From positions 248,001 through 312,000 of the forward strand of contig BGKB01000085.1 of the NCBI GenBank assembly GCA_003116975.1: a stretch of 64,000 bases of DNA. The letters run 5' to 3'. This document shows, piece by piece, positions 19,905-29,341 of the stretch; the first letter of the stretch is position 1; each line of letters starts with the position of its first letter. A program made the translations under genes and the position numbers. Source of the DNA: Aurantiochytrium sp. KH105 (lineage: Eukaryota > Sar > Bigyra > Thraustochytrida > Thraustochytriidae). The notes beneath the pieces were generated by a model, which had not been told where the DNA came from, ran no database searches, and was given only the letters and a program-made list of their open reading frames with translations.

Positions 19905-20563
19905 TCTCTTCGCTCGCGCTGCACGCGCGTGCGCTCAGGATACGAGTCTCCTGGACGACAAACTCCGAGTCGCTGTAAAATCACAACCGTGAGAGTGTGT
20001 GAGGCATCATCGCCCAAGGTCGAGCTTGACCCTCGAGGAGCTGCGCTTCTTCTACTTCTTCATTGTCCGCAGACAACAGCTAGGCTGGTGGCTGACAGAG
20101 GCTGCCGACCTTGTTTCCGCCTCGTCGCTTCACATTTCGCGCAGCATGAAATAACTTGCCTCACTAGAGGCAGTTGTTGTCGATCAGAGGAGTAAAATAA
20201 AAAGCATTGACAGTGAGTTGCTTCTCGCCTTTTTAGAAGACGTCTCCGTTCCAGGAGTAGACGCACGCGAACTTGCACGAGCAGGTCGATGCGCGCGCGA
20301 GCAGCCTCACCTGTCGATGAGCGATAATGTGGATCGGCAATCAGGTATCCCACTCCTTTCTAGTTCTCTTGTGCAGCAAAGTGCCGGGCTCTGCAAGCTA
20401 AAGCTATAGCATCCTCCAGAGGCTCGGACTCGTAACGTACACATTTTACGGGGCCTAAGAGCCTCGATTTGCAAAGTCGAAATGATAGAACGCGGCAGGA
20501 AGACTCGACGGAGCGGCGCCGTGAGAGCGACCGCTGTCGTGCAGCGGCCGCAGGGCAGTTCCG
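19905..20563. promoter_or_regulatory. Divergent intergenic region, epsilon-tubulin / LRR protein
   Basis: A 659 bp gap between divergent starts. No TATA-like element, repeat or RNA gene stands out; it is taken as the promoter region for both genes. Confidence 0.45.
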
Positions 20564-23500
20564 ATGGCCTCGGAGTTGTCACGTCGCAGTCGTAATCAGG
20601 AATTGCACGATGGTACAGCGAGCTTTGAGGGGGATTCCGCCCAGTTTCGTGGCGATCAAGATGACGAGCGCACAGAAACATATTCCGAGGCATACACAAG
20701 ACTGGGGTCTCATGTTCGCGCACGAAAGGCGCTTGGCAAAAGCGCGGCAGCAGCCGTGGAACGACGCGCACAAACAGCGGACGGGTTTCGCCGCAGAGAC
20801 TGGGAACGCTTGGAGCGACGCCAGTACGAGCGACGTGTGGCTACAGATGGACCTTTTCGTGTACAGAATGTCGTGGAAAAGATGCAACCAGATCCAAATG
20901 GAACCAGCAGACATAACTCGCTTGAAAGCATTTCTTTTAAAGACGAGCAGCATCGCAAATCAGGCGATCCTTCTGCCATCATTCGCGCAGCGATGCGCAC
21001 GGCCCTTTCATCTAAAGTCGTCTCGCTGCAGTGGAAAGGTCTCGACGAAGTACCGCCCGAGCTGCAATCGACACTCACGATTCAATTGAATCATGTGCAG
21101 ACGATCTTACTCATGGGCAACCGTTTTCGCGAGCTGCCGACATGGAGTCGGTACAGCTTTCGAAATCTGCGCGAACTTAACGTTTCAAATAACCTTCTCG
21201 AGTCCCTCCCGGCAAATCTGGGCGAATTTTCGACCTTGGAAGTTATCGTATGCAAACAGAATGCACTAACTGCGCTGCCGAACAGCATCTGCAAACTCTC
21301 GCGCCTTCGCGTCATCGATGCACGCGGCAACCATCTTGCTGGTTTACCAAAGGGAATCGGGCGCCTGAAAAGACTCGAGACACTTTTACTTGGCGAAAAT
21401 CACGTGGAACTGCTTCCGTGGTCCTTTCGTGAGCTCGCGAGCCTCTCAACGCTCGAAATAGGTCGAAACGTATTGCAAGCGCTCGCCTTCATTGAGATTC
21501 TGCAACTACGCGATGACGACTTTGACGAGCAAGATTTTGAGAAAGTCTGGGAGCGTCGCGTTCTACCCAACGACGCCGTCGTCTTTTACAACAAGCTGAC
21601 GCGCGAAATACTGCAACGGCCTCCAAAGCCGATTGAGCGCGGCGATCCGTGGACCGAATGGGTCCCGGGCGATCCTGATGACGCTGGTCATGGCCCAGAG
21701 AGCGAAGAGCGCCGTGAAGGCCGTGAAGAGAACGACGGCGCACACATTCCTGCACTTCGTCTCGGAAGTCTTGGCATGAGCAAAGGCCGACGAAAACTCA
21801 CCGGTGCGGCGCAGCAGATCTTGCTTCGGCGCAAGGCTGTCCTTGCAAGACAAGGGAAAGGAATTTGGGGCTGCGAGCTCGATCTTGACTCTGGGCATCA
21901 GGTGTACATGAACAACATACATCGTATCAGTCAAACATCGATGCCTGGCGACTTGGATCGCTTTGGGAGACTCAAAATGCTTGTCCGTCTCGTGTTGCGC
22001 CGGAACAAATTGAATGAGCTTCCCGAAAGCTTTGGAGATCTGACCCGGCTCAAGTATGTTGACGTGAGTACAAACAAGCTCACGGAGATTGCTCCGTGCG
22101 TTTTCAAGCTAAAGGATCTCGAGCATCTCGACATGAGCGACAATGCAATCAAGGTGCTTCCGAGCGAAATTTCTGATCTCAAGAACCTCTGCACTCTGCT
22201 TCTCCAGCGAAACGCCATCGAGGCCATCCCAGCTTCGCTCGGCCAGCTCACGCAGCTCGAAAAACTGTGGCTCATGGATAACGCCCTGGGACCTGGGAGT
22301 TTGCCGTCATCATTGCGGGCGCTTAAAAACTTGCAAGATATCCAGCTTGGGGAGAACACTGTGCTGGACGATGAGCGAGCGCCGTCGTGGGAGCCCGAAG
22401 ACCCAATTGCCACCGTCGCGCTCCGTAGTCTGTCTCAGCAGCGCGTTCATCGACGAGAGGTCCTTCCTCGACCTGTTTCGCAGGCAGGCGTGAAGCTTGT
22501 GGGTGGTTTTCCTGTCAAGGCACGTGCGGAGAAATTTCCGGCGCTCATGTGGCACTTTGAGGAGCAGCAGCGTCTCGAGTCACTTGGCGCGCCTCCGCAG
22601 CCGCACAAAGTCTCTTTTGGTATCGACCAAGAGCTTCAGGATTTTAGTTTTCGATTCAATAAGGAGGAGCGCGAGCAGATCCTTGCAGCGCGAGCAACGG
22701 GAAATCTTAGCATGCATTGGCGCGGACTCAAGGCGATCCCGCCGCTCGTTTTTCGCGTGAAAGCCTGTCTTTTAGAACTGCGGCTTGTTGGCAACGAATT
22801 GACTTCTCTTTGCGAGGAAATCGGCGAGCTCAAAAATTTACGCGTTCTCGACGTTCGTAGCAACCAAGTCTCGACGATCACGTCCCGAATCGGTGGATTG
22901 AAGAACTTGCAAGAGCTCGTTCTTGCAGACAACGCTCTGGAGGAGCTTCCGGAACCTCTTGGTGAACTGCAGGACCTCCGCAAGCTCGCCATTCAAGGCA
23001 ACAAGATTCGCGAATTGCCGGAAACGCTTGGTGGCCTCGCATCTCTTCGTGTGCTAGAAGCCAACGTGAACCACATTTCCACTCTGCCGTCGAGCTTTGC
23101 AAAGTTGGAGGCCTTGCAGGTACTTATGCTCAACAACAATCGTCTTGAGGTCTTTCCTCCTCAAGTTCTCTCGCTTCGGTCGCTCAAGGTGCTGCACTTA
23201 AACCTCAACAAGATTGGCGCTTTGCCAGACGAACTAGCTCAGCTTGGCGCTCTAGAGACCTTACACCTTGCAAGCAATTGCATCAAATCCTTTCAAAATG
23301 CGCTTGCGCAAGGTCCGCTGACGCTAACGCTATCCAGTCTCTGGCTCACCGCCAATCAGATTCCTGAGCTCTGCGATGACTTTCATCGTTTTGCAGCGCT
23401 CCAAGACCTACGACTGGACCTAAATCAAATGGTGTCTCCGCCTGAAGACTTTAGTCTTCGTGAAGGTGTGGCCAGCGTCTTGCGCTACTGCAAAATCCGA

Positions 23501-25621
23501 GCCTCGAGGCTGGAAAAAGTCGTCACACAGTTGCGAGAGGCCAATTTTGAGGTCGATGCCACGCGACTTCGCCCTCATGCCAAGGGGGTTCTTACAGGCA
23601 ACACAGGCTTTCTCACGAGTGAAATGCTTGAGAATGTTGATGCACAGCTCGACAAGTATTTGAATGGCCCAATCTTTGAGTACCCTGGTCTCTCGGGCCG
23701 CAAGATTGTCCAGGATGTTTACGACCTTCGCGCTCATCAGCGGCATCTCTTCCTCGACACGGTCTTGCGGCAATTTCTCATTGTCATGGAGCTGCTCGAA
23801 GCAGACCCAACGATTTGCACGCGGCAATACTTTAATCCCAATGTCAGGCGGCGCTGGGGACGGAAAAATTCGGTGATCGACTGCTATGCAATGCGTCTCG
23901 AGGCCCTCTTTGATGATCAAGACTTTCCGGAACAGCGGGCCGTCGTCGACAAGCTCGAAGACCGTTTGCCAACGGACGACGGGGGTCACGTGCGCTTTCG
24001 TGAGATCGAGTTCCAGGGCGAGAAGTTTTTTCTGCAACGTCCGGTGCTCGAGGACGCGCTCAACAGCTTTGAGGATCCATACCATGGCCAAGTCACAACG
24101 TCAGCCGCACCGGTGAGGTTTAAACCGTACCGAGACTACTCGCAAGAGCCGAGCTCGGTGATGAAGACAATGTCGACGAGTTTTAAAGACGGCGGCAAGA
24201 GTCGCGACGAAACCACGAACGAAGGGATCAAGGACGACTTTCGCACGGTCAAAAGACCGTGGATGGCGGCCGTCATCCCCAAGCTCATCTACACCAAGGA
24301 AGAGGCTGCGCGTTCGCAATATGAAAAGAGTCTCATCAAGCGTGAGCTTGAAGCAACGCGCGAATCGGTCGACATCTGGTTCGGCTCGGAAGACTACCAG
24401 TCGCGCATCAAAAAGGAGTTAAAGCGTCGCAAACAGAATCTAAAACGCCGAATCGCACTAACCGAGGTCGATGTCTCGTATGCTGAGCAAAGCGTCAGTG
24501 AGGCGAAGCGAGAGCTCATTGATGCCAAGGGGCGCAAAAGTCGCTTTGAAAAGGGAGAACCCTTCCATGAGCACGGATTCAACGATGCCGAGGAGGCTGA
24601 GGCCGGTCTCGCGGCAGCCCAGGAAGCGGTGAGCCAGGCGCAAAAGAGCCATGCGGACTTGAAAAAATTGGTCAAGGAGCTCAAGGCGCAACTAAAGGAG
24701 AAACCACGGCAGCAAGAGCAGCGTTGCCGCGATGATCTCAAGCGAAAGGCTCTCCAGCGCTGCCGAAGGTACATTGTCTTCCAGGGGAGAATGCTTGCGC
24801 GAAAACGTGATTTACGGCGGCCCTGGGACGGTAAAAATGGTCAAATGTTCGTGCAGTGGAAGCAATATTTGGAGGCCATCGAGCGTGATACAGCTGACAT
24901 TGAAGAAGAAACTGCGACGAATAATAAGCGGTATCAACTTGATCCCGAGGCAGCAGCCATACAGGCAGAAACTTTGCGCGCGGCCATGGAAGGTGTTGAA
25001 GCACGGAAGGAACTCATTTATCAGATTCAGGAGATTCACGACCACCCGTACGGATGGAGTTCGGATGACTCGGATGGAGCCTCCGACAACAATGACTTTG
25101 AGATGCCCGATGGCTCAGATTCTGGCAAAAAAGAGGATGGCGGCGAGAGCGAGGCTGGCAAGTCTTCATCAAAACGCTCTCTATCGTTCATGGCCTCGCT
25201 GAGCTCGGCGACCGGGGGTGGGGGTCAGGGTGACGCCGAAGACATGGTCGAAGACTCCCCTCCAGGCACTCCCATGGCGAGTGCTGGTGCTGCTGCCTCT
25301 GAGGAAGATGTTATTACACGTCGGTCTTCGCAGCAAGCGAATCAGGTAGCGATGACGCCTCAGCGCCGGGCTTGGTTACGCCAGACCACCTTGCGAAATG
25401 GAGAGGATGATGGCGAGCTTGAGCTTTCTTCATTGAGTGAAGATGACTCTGTGGGAGACAGTCTCTCCTCAATGAGCAAGTCGGGCAATGAAGATGACGA
25501 CGACGACGACGATGGCGATGACGAAGACGAAGACATTTCAGATACAAAGAACGTTGCCAGAAACCTTTTGGAACAAATTCAAAGTCAAAGTCAAAGTCAA
25601 AGTCAAGACGAAGAAGTATAA
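20564..25621 (+). CDS. Large leucine-rich-repeat protein with WW-like and coiled-coil segments
   Basis: A 1685-residue intronless protein from the ATG at 20564. Three blocks of LPxxxGxLxxLxxLxLxxNxL repeats of the plant-intracellular/Shoc2 type lie at about 150-312, 462-605 and 712-962. Between blocks 1 and 2 is a WW-like segment (about 330-352: W, FYN, then RPP), and block 2 is preceded by a second possible one (VYMNNIHRISQ). Residues about 970-1085 form a helical region with FLTSEMLENVDAQLDKY. Residues about 1245-1495 are coiled coil with many K/E/R residues. The tail is acidic and Ser-rich and ends in a Q-S repeat encoded by an AGTCAA hexamer. No kinase, TIR or NB-ARC domain is visible. 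It is probably a scaffold; the assembly and function are unknown. Confidence 0.82.
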   Translation: MASELSRRSRNQELHDGTASFEGDSAQFRGDQDDERTETYSEAYTRLGSHVRARKALGKSAAAAVERRAQTADGFRRRDWERLERRQYERRVATDGPFRVQNVVEKMQPDPNGTSRHNSLESISFKDEQHRKSGDPSAIIRAAMRTALSSKVVSLQWKGLDEVPPELQSTLTIQLNHVQTILLMGNRFRELPTWSRYSFRNLRELNVSNNLLESLPANLGEFSTLEVIVCKQNALTALPNSICKLSRLRVIDARGNHLAGLPKGIGRLKRLETLLLGENHVELLPWSFRELASLSTLEIGRNVLQALAFIEILQLRDDDFDEQDFEKVWERRVLPNDAVVFYNKLTREILQRPPKPIERGDPWTEWVPGDPDDAGHGPESEERREGREENDGAHIPALRLGSLGMSKGRRKLTGAAQQILLRRKAVLARQGKGIWGCELDLDSGHQVYMNNIHRISQTSMPGDLDRFGRLKMLVRLVLRRNKLNELPESFGDLTRLKYVDVSTNKLTEIAPCVFKLKDLEHLDMSDNAIKVLPSEISDLKNLCTLLLQRNAIEAIPASLGQLTQLEKLWLMDNALGPGSLPSSLRALKNLQDIQLGENTVLDDERAPSWEPEDPIATVALRSLSQQRVHRREVLPRPVSQAGVKLVGGFPVKARAEKFPALMWHFEEQQRLESLGAPPQPHKVSFGIDQELQDFSFRFNKEEREQILAARATGNLSMHWRGLKAIPPLVFRVKACLLELRLVGNELTSLCEEIGELKNLRVLDVRSNQVSTITSRIGGLKNLQELVLADNALEELPEPLGELQDLRKLAIQGNKIRELPETLGGLASLRVLEANVNHISTLPSSFAKLEALQVLMLNNNRLEVFPPQVLSLRSLKVLHLNLNKIGALPDELAQLGALETLHLASNCIKSFQNALAQGPLTLTLSSLWLTANQIPELCDDFHRFAALQDLRLDLNQMVSPPEDFSLREGVASVLRYCKIRASRLEKVVTQLREANFEVDATRLRPHAKGVLTGNTGFLTSEMLENVDAQLDKYLNGPIFEYPGLSGRKIVQDVYDLRAHQRHLFLDTVLRQFLIVMELLEADPTICTRQYFNPNVRRRWGRKNSVIDCYAMRLEALFDDQDFPEQRAVVDKLEDRLPTDDGGHVRFREIEFQGEKFFLQRPVLEDALNSFEDPYHGQVTTSAAPVRFKPYRDYSQEPSSVMKTMSTSFKDGGKSRDETTNEGIKDDFRTVKRPWMAAVIPKLIYTKEEAARSQYEKSLIKRELEATRESVDIWFGSEDYQSRIKKELKRRKQNLKRRIALTEVDVSYAEQSVSEAKRELIDAKGRKSRFEKGEPFHEHGFNDAEEAEAGLAAAQEAVSQAQKSHADLKKLVKELKAQLKEKPRQQEQRCRDDLKRKALQRCRRYIVFQGRMLARKRDLRRPWDGKNGQMFVQWKQYLEAIERDTADIEEETATNNKRYQLDPEAAAIQAETLRAAMEGVEARKELIYQIQEIHDHPYGWSSDDSDGASDNNDFEMPDGSDSGKKEDGGESEAGKSSSKRSLSFMASLSSATGGGGQGDAEDMVEDSPPGTPMASAGAAASEEDVITRRSSQQANQVAMTPQRRAWLRQTTLRNGEDDGELELSSLSEDDSVGDSLSSMSKSGNEDDDDDDDGDDEDEDISDTKNVARNLLEQIQSQSQSQSQDEEV
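25570..25610 (+). repeat. AGTCAA hexanucleotide repeat in coding sequence
   Basis: About five copies of a caaagt/agtcaa hexamer encode alternating Gln-Ser just before the end of the LRR protein. Being in multiples of six it keeps frame, so copy number could vary without truncation. Confidence 0.8.
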
Positions 25622-26075
25622 GACGTACACCAAGGTTCAATGACCTTAAAGTGAAGAATCATAAAAAAGATGGATTCATGCCAAAACGCAAGATACGTCG
25701 AAGAAGCGTGAATGGTGTATGAAGCCAGTGGCTTACAAAGACTTTTTCATACGAAAAAAGAGTTTGTTGAAGTGCGCGCAAGTTGCAAACCACAGGACTC
25801 GAGAAGCTGCGCGACCTTTTGTAAAGGTGTTCGTAGCAAGCGAAAAGAGAAAAGTATTGCCAATGTGAGCCTATCGAAACATACTCATAATCATGAGCCT
25901 TTTGGAGAAAGTGCAAAATGTTGTGACGCACTCTTTCTTTCTATTTCTTTTCGCTAAACGTTCCCGCATGTCATCTTGATAAATCGCGCTCTTTACGACA
26001 CGTACGCACGTACGCACGCACGCACGCACGCACGCACGTGCACATGTAAAGATGACGACACTTGAGAAACGCAAG
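25622..26075. other. Convergent 3' intergenic region with ACGC repeat
   Basis: A 454 bp gap between two stops. It holds a tetranucleotide microsatellite of cgta/cgca units at about 26000-26042. The rest is A/T-rich. No gene supported. Confidence 0.5.
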
Positions 26076-27161
26076 TCAGGCAGAGTCCGCAGCAACTGCA
26101 CCGGGATTGGCCTGCGTGATGCGTGCAAGCATGTGTTTGCCTGCATTCACAGGTGGCATGTACTTCTCTTTGTTTCCGACTTGCGGCGCGAGGGAAGCGT
26201 CAAAGTCGGGACCACGAAAAAATGCAATAGAGTAGCGATGATCGCGAGGATGATTGAACGCGCGATGGACCGTGGAGCGAAAGGTGTCGCCACTCCAGCG
26301 TGCAAGCATGTCGCCAACGTTGACAACAAAGCAGCCCTCGCGAGGGGCAACGGGCATCCAAGCACCATCCTCGGGGCGAATAATTTCGAGACAAGGGTCA
26401 TTGGTGCCACGCATGTTAAGAATCGTCAGACACTCAAAGTCGGTGTGCGCGCCAATGCCAATCTGGGAGCCGAGCTCCCCCGTCTCGAGCGGTGGGTAAT
26501 GAAGACAATTCATGGACGTCATCGGTGTCTCGGACGCCTGACGCACAAAAAACTCAGGTTCCAGCCCGAGCGCCAGCGCGCTCACGCGCAGCAGGCGATC
26601 GGAAAGCTGTCGAACCTCTTCATAATATACCGACATCGGTTCGCGAAAGACGCTCGGGTCGTTGTTGGGCCAGATATTGTCGCAGTAGAGAAGGTCGTTG
26701 TAGACGGCATGGTCGCGGGGGAGTTCAGTGCCAAAGTGAAAGAGTTCTTTGTAGTCCATTGCAGCCTTGGCCTCGGCTTCCTTGTCCGCACCCTGGGTCG
26801 TCTGGTCCTTGCGCAGGTCCGTGTCATCCATGCCATAGTCCCCCTGCTCAAATGGACCCACGTACCCGCGAAAGCTGCCAGTCTTGCTTTGATGAATGGA
26901 TCCTTTGACCTCTTCATTTGCAAAGAAGCTAGCCAACGCCGTAAAAGCGCCTTCCTCCACCTCGCGCGGCACGCCGTGATTGCTCACGTAGAAGAAGCCG
27001 AAGCGTCCCGCCGCCACGCGCAGCTCCTCGGCGGCCTCCTCATCGCTGCGCGAGAGGTCCACGAGCGGGAGCGCCTCCGCGGCCTTCGCCGACGCAGAGA
27101 GCTGACGCAGCGCGCCGTGTCTCGCGCGCCGCGCCGCCGTCCCCGCCGCCTTGGCCAACAT
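26076..27161 (-). CDS. 2-oxoglutarate/Fe(II)-dependent dioxygenase, possibly mitochondrial
   Basis: A 361-residue protein using the ATG at 27161. The frame is open further upstream, but this start yields an Arg/Ala/Ser-rich, acid-free N-terminus (MLAKAAGTAARRARHGALR) typical of a mitochondrial presequence. Next comes PLVDLS and FGFFYVSNHGVP, the N-terminal signature of the isopenicillin-N-synthase-like dioxygenases. The iron ligands are H239 and D241 (HTDFE) and H299 (STVHR). The 2-oxoglutarate-binding pair is R309/S311 (RYSIAFF). All are present, so the enzyme should be active, using oxygen and 2-oxoglutarate to oxidise an unknown small molecule. A 25-30 residue acidic insert around residues 105-135 (DKEAEAKAAMD) is a lineage feature. 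A second member of this superfamily lies at 48175-49188. Confidence 0.85.
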   Translation of the reverse strand: MLAKAAGTAARRARHGALRQLSASAKAAEALPLVDLSRSDEEAAEELRVAAGRFGFFYVSNHGVPREVEEGAFTALASFFANEEVKGSIHQSKTGSFRGYVGPFEQGDYGMDDTDLRKDQTTQGADKEAEAKAAMDYKELFHFGTELPRDHAVYNDLLYCDNIWPNNDPSVFREPMSVYYEEVRQLSDRLLRVSALALGLEPEFFVRQASETPMTSMNCLHYPPLETGELGSQIGIGAHTDFECLTILNMRGTNDPCLEIIRPEDGAWMPVAPREGCFVVNVGDMLARWSGDTFRSTVHRAFNHPRDHRYSIAFFRGPDFDASLAPQVGNKEKYMPPVNAGKHMLARITQANPGAVAADSA

Positions 27162-27791
27162 CGCTCCTGCGCACCTCCTGTCTCTGAATTGATGAAATAC
27201 GAATTGCGTCTCTCTCAATGATGATCTGATCCGAGTTCGAGTGATCGCAGGCCATGAGAGTTTCGACTCGACCGTCATTGCTATCGTCGGCGTTGGGCAT
27301 TTTCATCATCGTGCTGCCGCTTCTGCGACGCCCAGCTGCTCGCAAGATGGTTTGGAGCAGCAAAAGAGTGGTGTGGACTAACCTGCGCGACGCGGCTTGC
27401 ATGGGCTTTCCGAGGCTTGATGGGGGCACAAGAAGACGGAAGGGTTCACTTTGGAGCAGCACTTTCGTGGCGTAATTTCACTCATGTGACTCTCTCTCGC
27501 GAGAGCACAACTGGCAAGAAGCAAAGCAATCAATTGTAGTGCTCAGTTAGCGGCTTGTTTCAGTCAATGAGGACGGCCTGGTTGATGAAGCAAGTTATGG
27601 GCCGGCTGACGTCAGAAAGAAAGAAGGACGATCAATTTTTATGCTGCGGACTGTGGGGCATTGATTTTGGTCATCCGCGACGATGTGTCCACTTTGTCCA
27701 TTTCAGTTTTTGGACAAGTCGCAGCAACAGCAGCAAGAATCGAAGCTTGAAACAAACCTCGAATCAGAGGCTGTCCGCCAACACTGCCAGG
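27162..27791. promoter_or_regulatory. Divergent intergenic region, dioxygenase / ARM-like protein
   Basis: A 630 bp gap between divergent starts. The frame of the plus-strand gene is open across part of it (from 27555), but its translation is unlike the repeats that follow, so it is treated as leader. No RNA gene seen. Confidence 0.4.
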
Positions 27792-28826
27792 ATGGAATTC
27801 CTAGCCATGCAAAGCATGTCCGAGGACGCCGCGAGGGAGGCCGGAAATGCGCTCCGAGCGACCATGCGCGCCCATCGTGTGGATGCGCGAGCGCAAGAGC
27901 GAGCATGCCAAAGGCTGCAAGAGCTGTCGACGACGCTTCGGAATGAAGAAATACTGGGCGCAGAGCTCGGCATGGGAAACGATATCAAAGCAGCCATGCA
28001 AATTCACGCGTTTGATGGAGGGGTGCAAGAGCAGGCATGCTGGGCACTCGCCAGTCTCGCTGAAAATGAGGGGAATCAAGTAACTTTCGTCCAGGACCTT
28101 GCAATCGGAAGTGAGATCAAGTCGGCCATGTGCAATCATATGGCGCACGCCGGAGTGCTGGCAAGCGCATGCGGTGCTCTGCAACACCTTGCTTTGAATC
28201 GACACAATCGAGTCATATTGTGCCAAGAACTTGAAATTGGCAAGACGATCAAAGCCGCAATGCAAGCGCATGCCGCAGCGTTAGCTTTGCAGCAGCAAGC
28301 TTGCGAAGCGCTCTGGGGTCTTGCATTGGATGATGAGAACAAGCCGATTCTTTGTCAAGAGCTCAAACTCGGCAAAGAGATTAAGACAGCCATGAAAATG
28401 CATGAGGCGAGTGCTGCTCTTCAGCAACAAGCTTGTGTGCTTCTTTGGACGCTTGCTAGCACGCATGAATGCAATCGGTTGCATCTCGTCCAAGAGGATG
28501 AAATTCACAATGAGATTGCGTCGGCGATGCGCGCACATTCTGAGAGTGCTGGCGTGCAAGAGTGGGCATGCAGGGCAATGAAGGCACTTGCTATGCCCAT
28601 GGATGCTCAAATCAGAACGGATCTAACGAAAGCTCTTCGATCGCATCCGTCGCACGATGGTGTGCAAGACGCAGCGCGCGAGGCTCTTGATGTCCTGGAA
28701 AGCCAAGACCAGCCCAGTTCCAAATTGCAGGTCAACCACGCAGCCCATTCGACCGATAACGACCATTGTGTCAAGGATGCAATCGTCTTATCAATCAACG
28801 AGCAGTCGGAGTCGAAAGTTATTTGA
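27792..28826 (+). CDS. Armadillo-like repeat protein
   Basis: A 344-residue protein from the ATG at 27792. It consists almost entirely of six to seven alpha-helical repeats with a period near 44 residues. The recurring pattern is ILCQELEIGKTIKAAMQAH, then QQQACEALWGLA. These resemble the armadillo/HEAT-type repeats found in LRRK2-like and many protist proteins. There is no signal peptide, membrane segment or enzymatic domain. It is probably a soluble protein-interaction solenoid. The high identity between repeats, including the QEQAC/QQQAC core, suggests recent internal duplication. Upstream in-frame codons (27555 on) give a different composition and were excluded. No partner can be inferred from neighbours. 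Confidence 0.75.
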   Translation: MEFLAMQSMSEDAAREAGNALRATMRAHRVDARAQERACQRLQELSTTLRNEEILGAELGMGNDIKAAMQIHAFDGGVQEQACWALASLAENEGNQVTFVQDLAIGSEIKSAMCNHMAHAGVLASACGALQHLALNRHNRVILCQELEIGKTIKAAMQAHAAALALQQQACEALWGLALDDENKPILCQELKLGKEIKTAMKMHEASAALQQQACVLLWTLASTHECNRLHLVQEDEIHNEIASAMRAHSESAGVQEWACRAMKALAMPMDAQIRTDLTKALRSHPSHDGVQDAAREALDVLESQDQPSSKLQVNHAAHSTDNDHCVKDAIVLSINEQSESKVI

Positions 28827-29341
28827 AGAACAATTCTCGAAGTTCATCACCGGTGAAGAAGAAGCAGAAGAAGAAAAGATGTCATGGCGTGATAAATGGC
28901 TCGCTCGCTCTTTCGCTCGTCAGCCTTGGCCAGTCCACGACACTTTACCAGCAAATTAAAACAAAGAAAACCTCGTCAATGTTTCTCTGCTATGCGCAGC
29001 GACGCATCTTTCTCCAGCCGACGATGGGCCCAGTGTCACGAGGAGTTGGGCTCCTTCCTCTGAGGCTTGCGCGACGCGCCAACGCAACGCAGTCTGCTCT
29101 CGACTCGACTCGACTCGACTCGACCCAACTCGAACTTAACCATCCAGAACCCAAGCGGCGCTTCGCCCAGGTCCGCGACGCGCGGCGCGGAGCGGGAGTT
29201 GCGGGACGAGAGGCGCGGAGTGCGTCGCAACCAGTGGCAAACGTCGGCGGCGCGAGGTCGCAGGGCGGCGTGCACGGGCAGGACGAGCTTTCGCTCGTTC
29301 CATTCGCTCGTCCATCGGCCATCCATCCAACATCCATCATC
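28827..29341. promoter_or_regulatory. Intergenic region upstream of MRE11
   Basis: A 515 bp gap between tandem plus-strand genes. It contains the 3' UTR of the ARM-like gene and the MRE11 promoter, including a CGACT pentanucleotide run at 29099-29124. Confidence 0.5.
29099..29124 (+). repeat. CTCGA/CGACT pentanucleotide microsatellite
   Basis: Five consecutive copies of a CGACT unit about 220 bp upstream of the MRE11 start codon. Confidence 0.9.

Noticed and set aside
28766..29341. Upstream extension of MRE11 exon 1
   Set aside because: The upstream residues are unlike MRE11 and span the CGACT repeat; the ATG at 29342 leads straight into the conserved domain.
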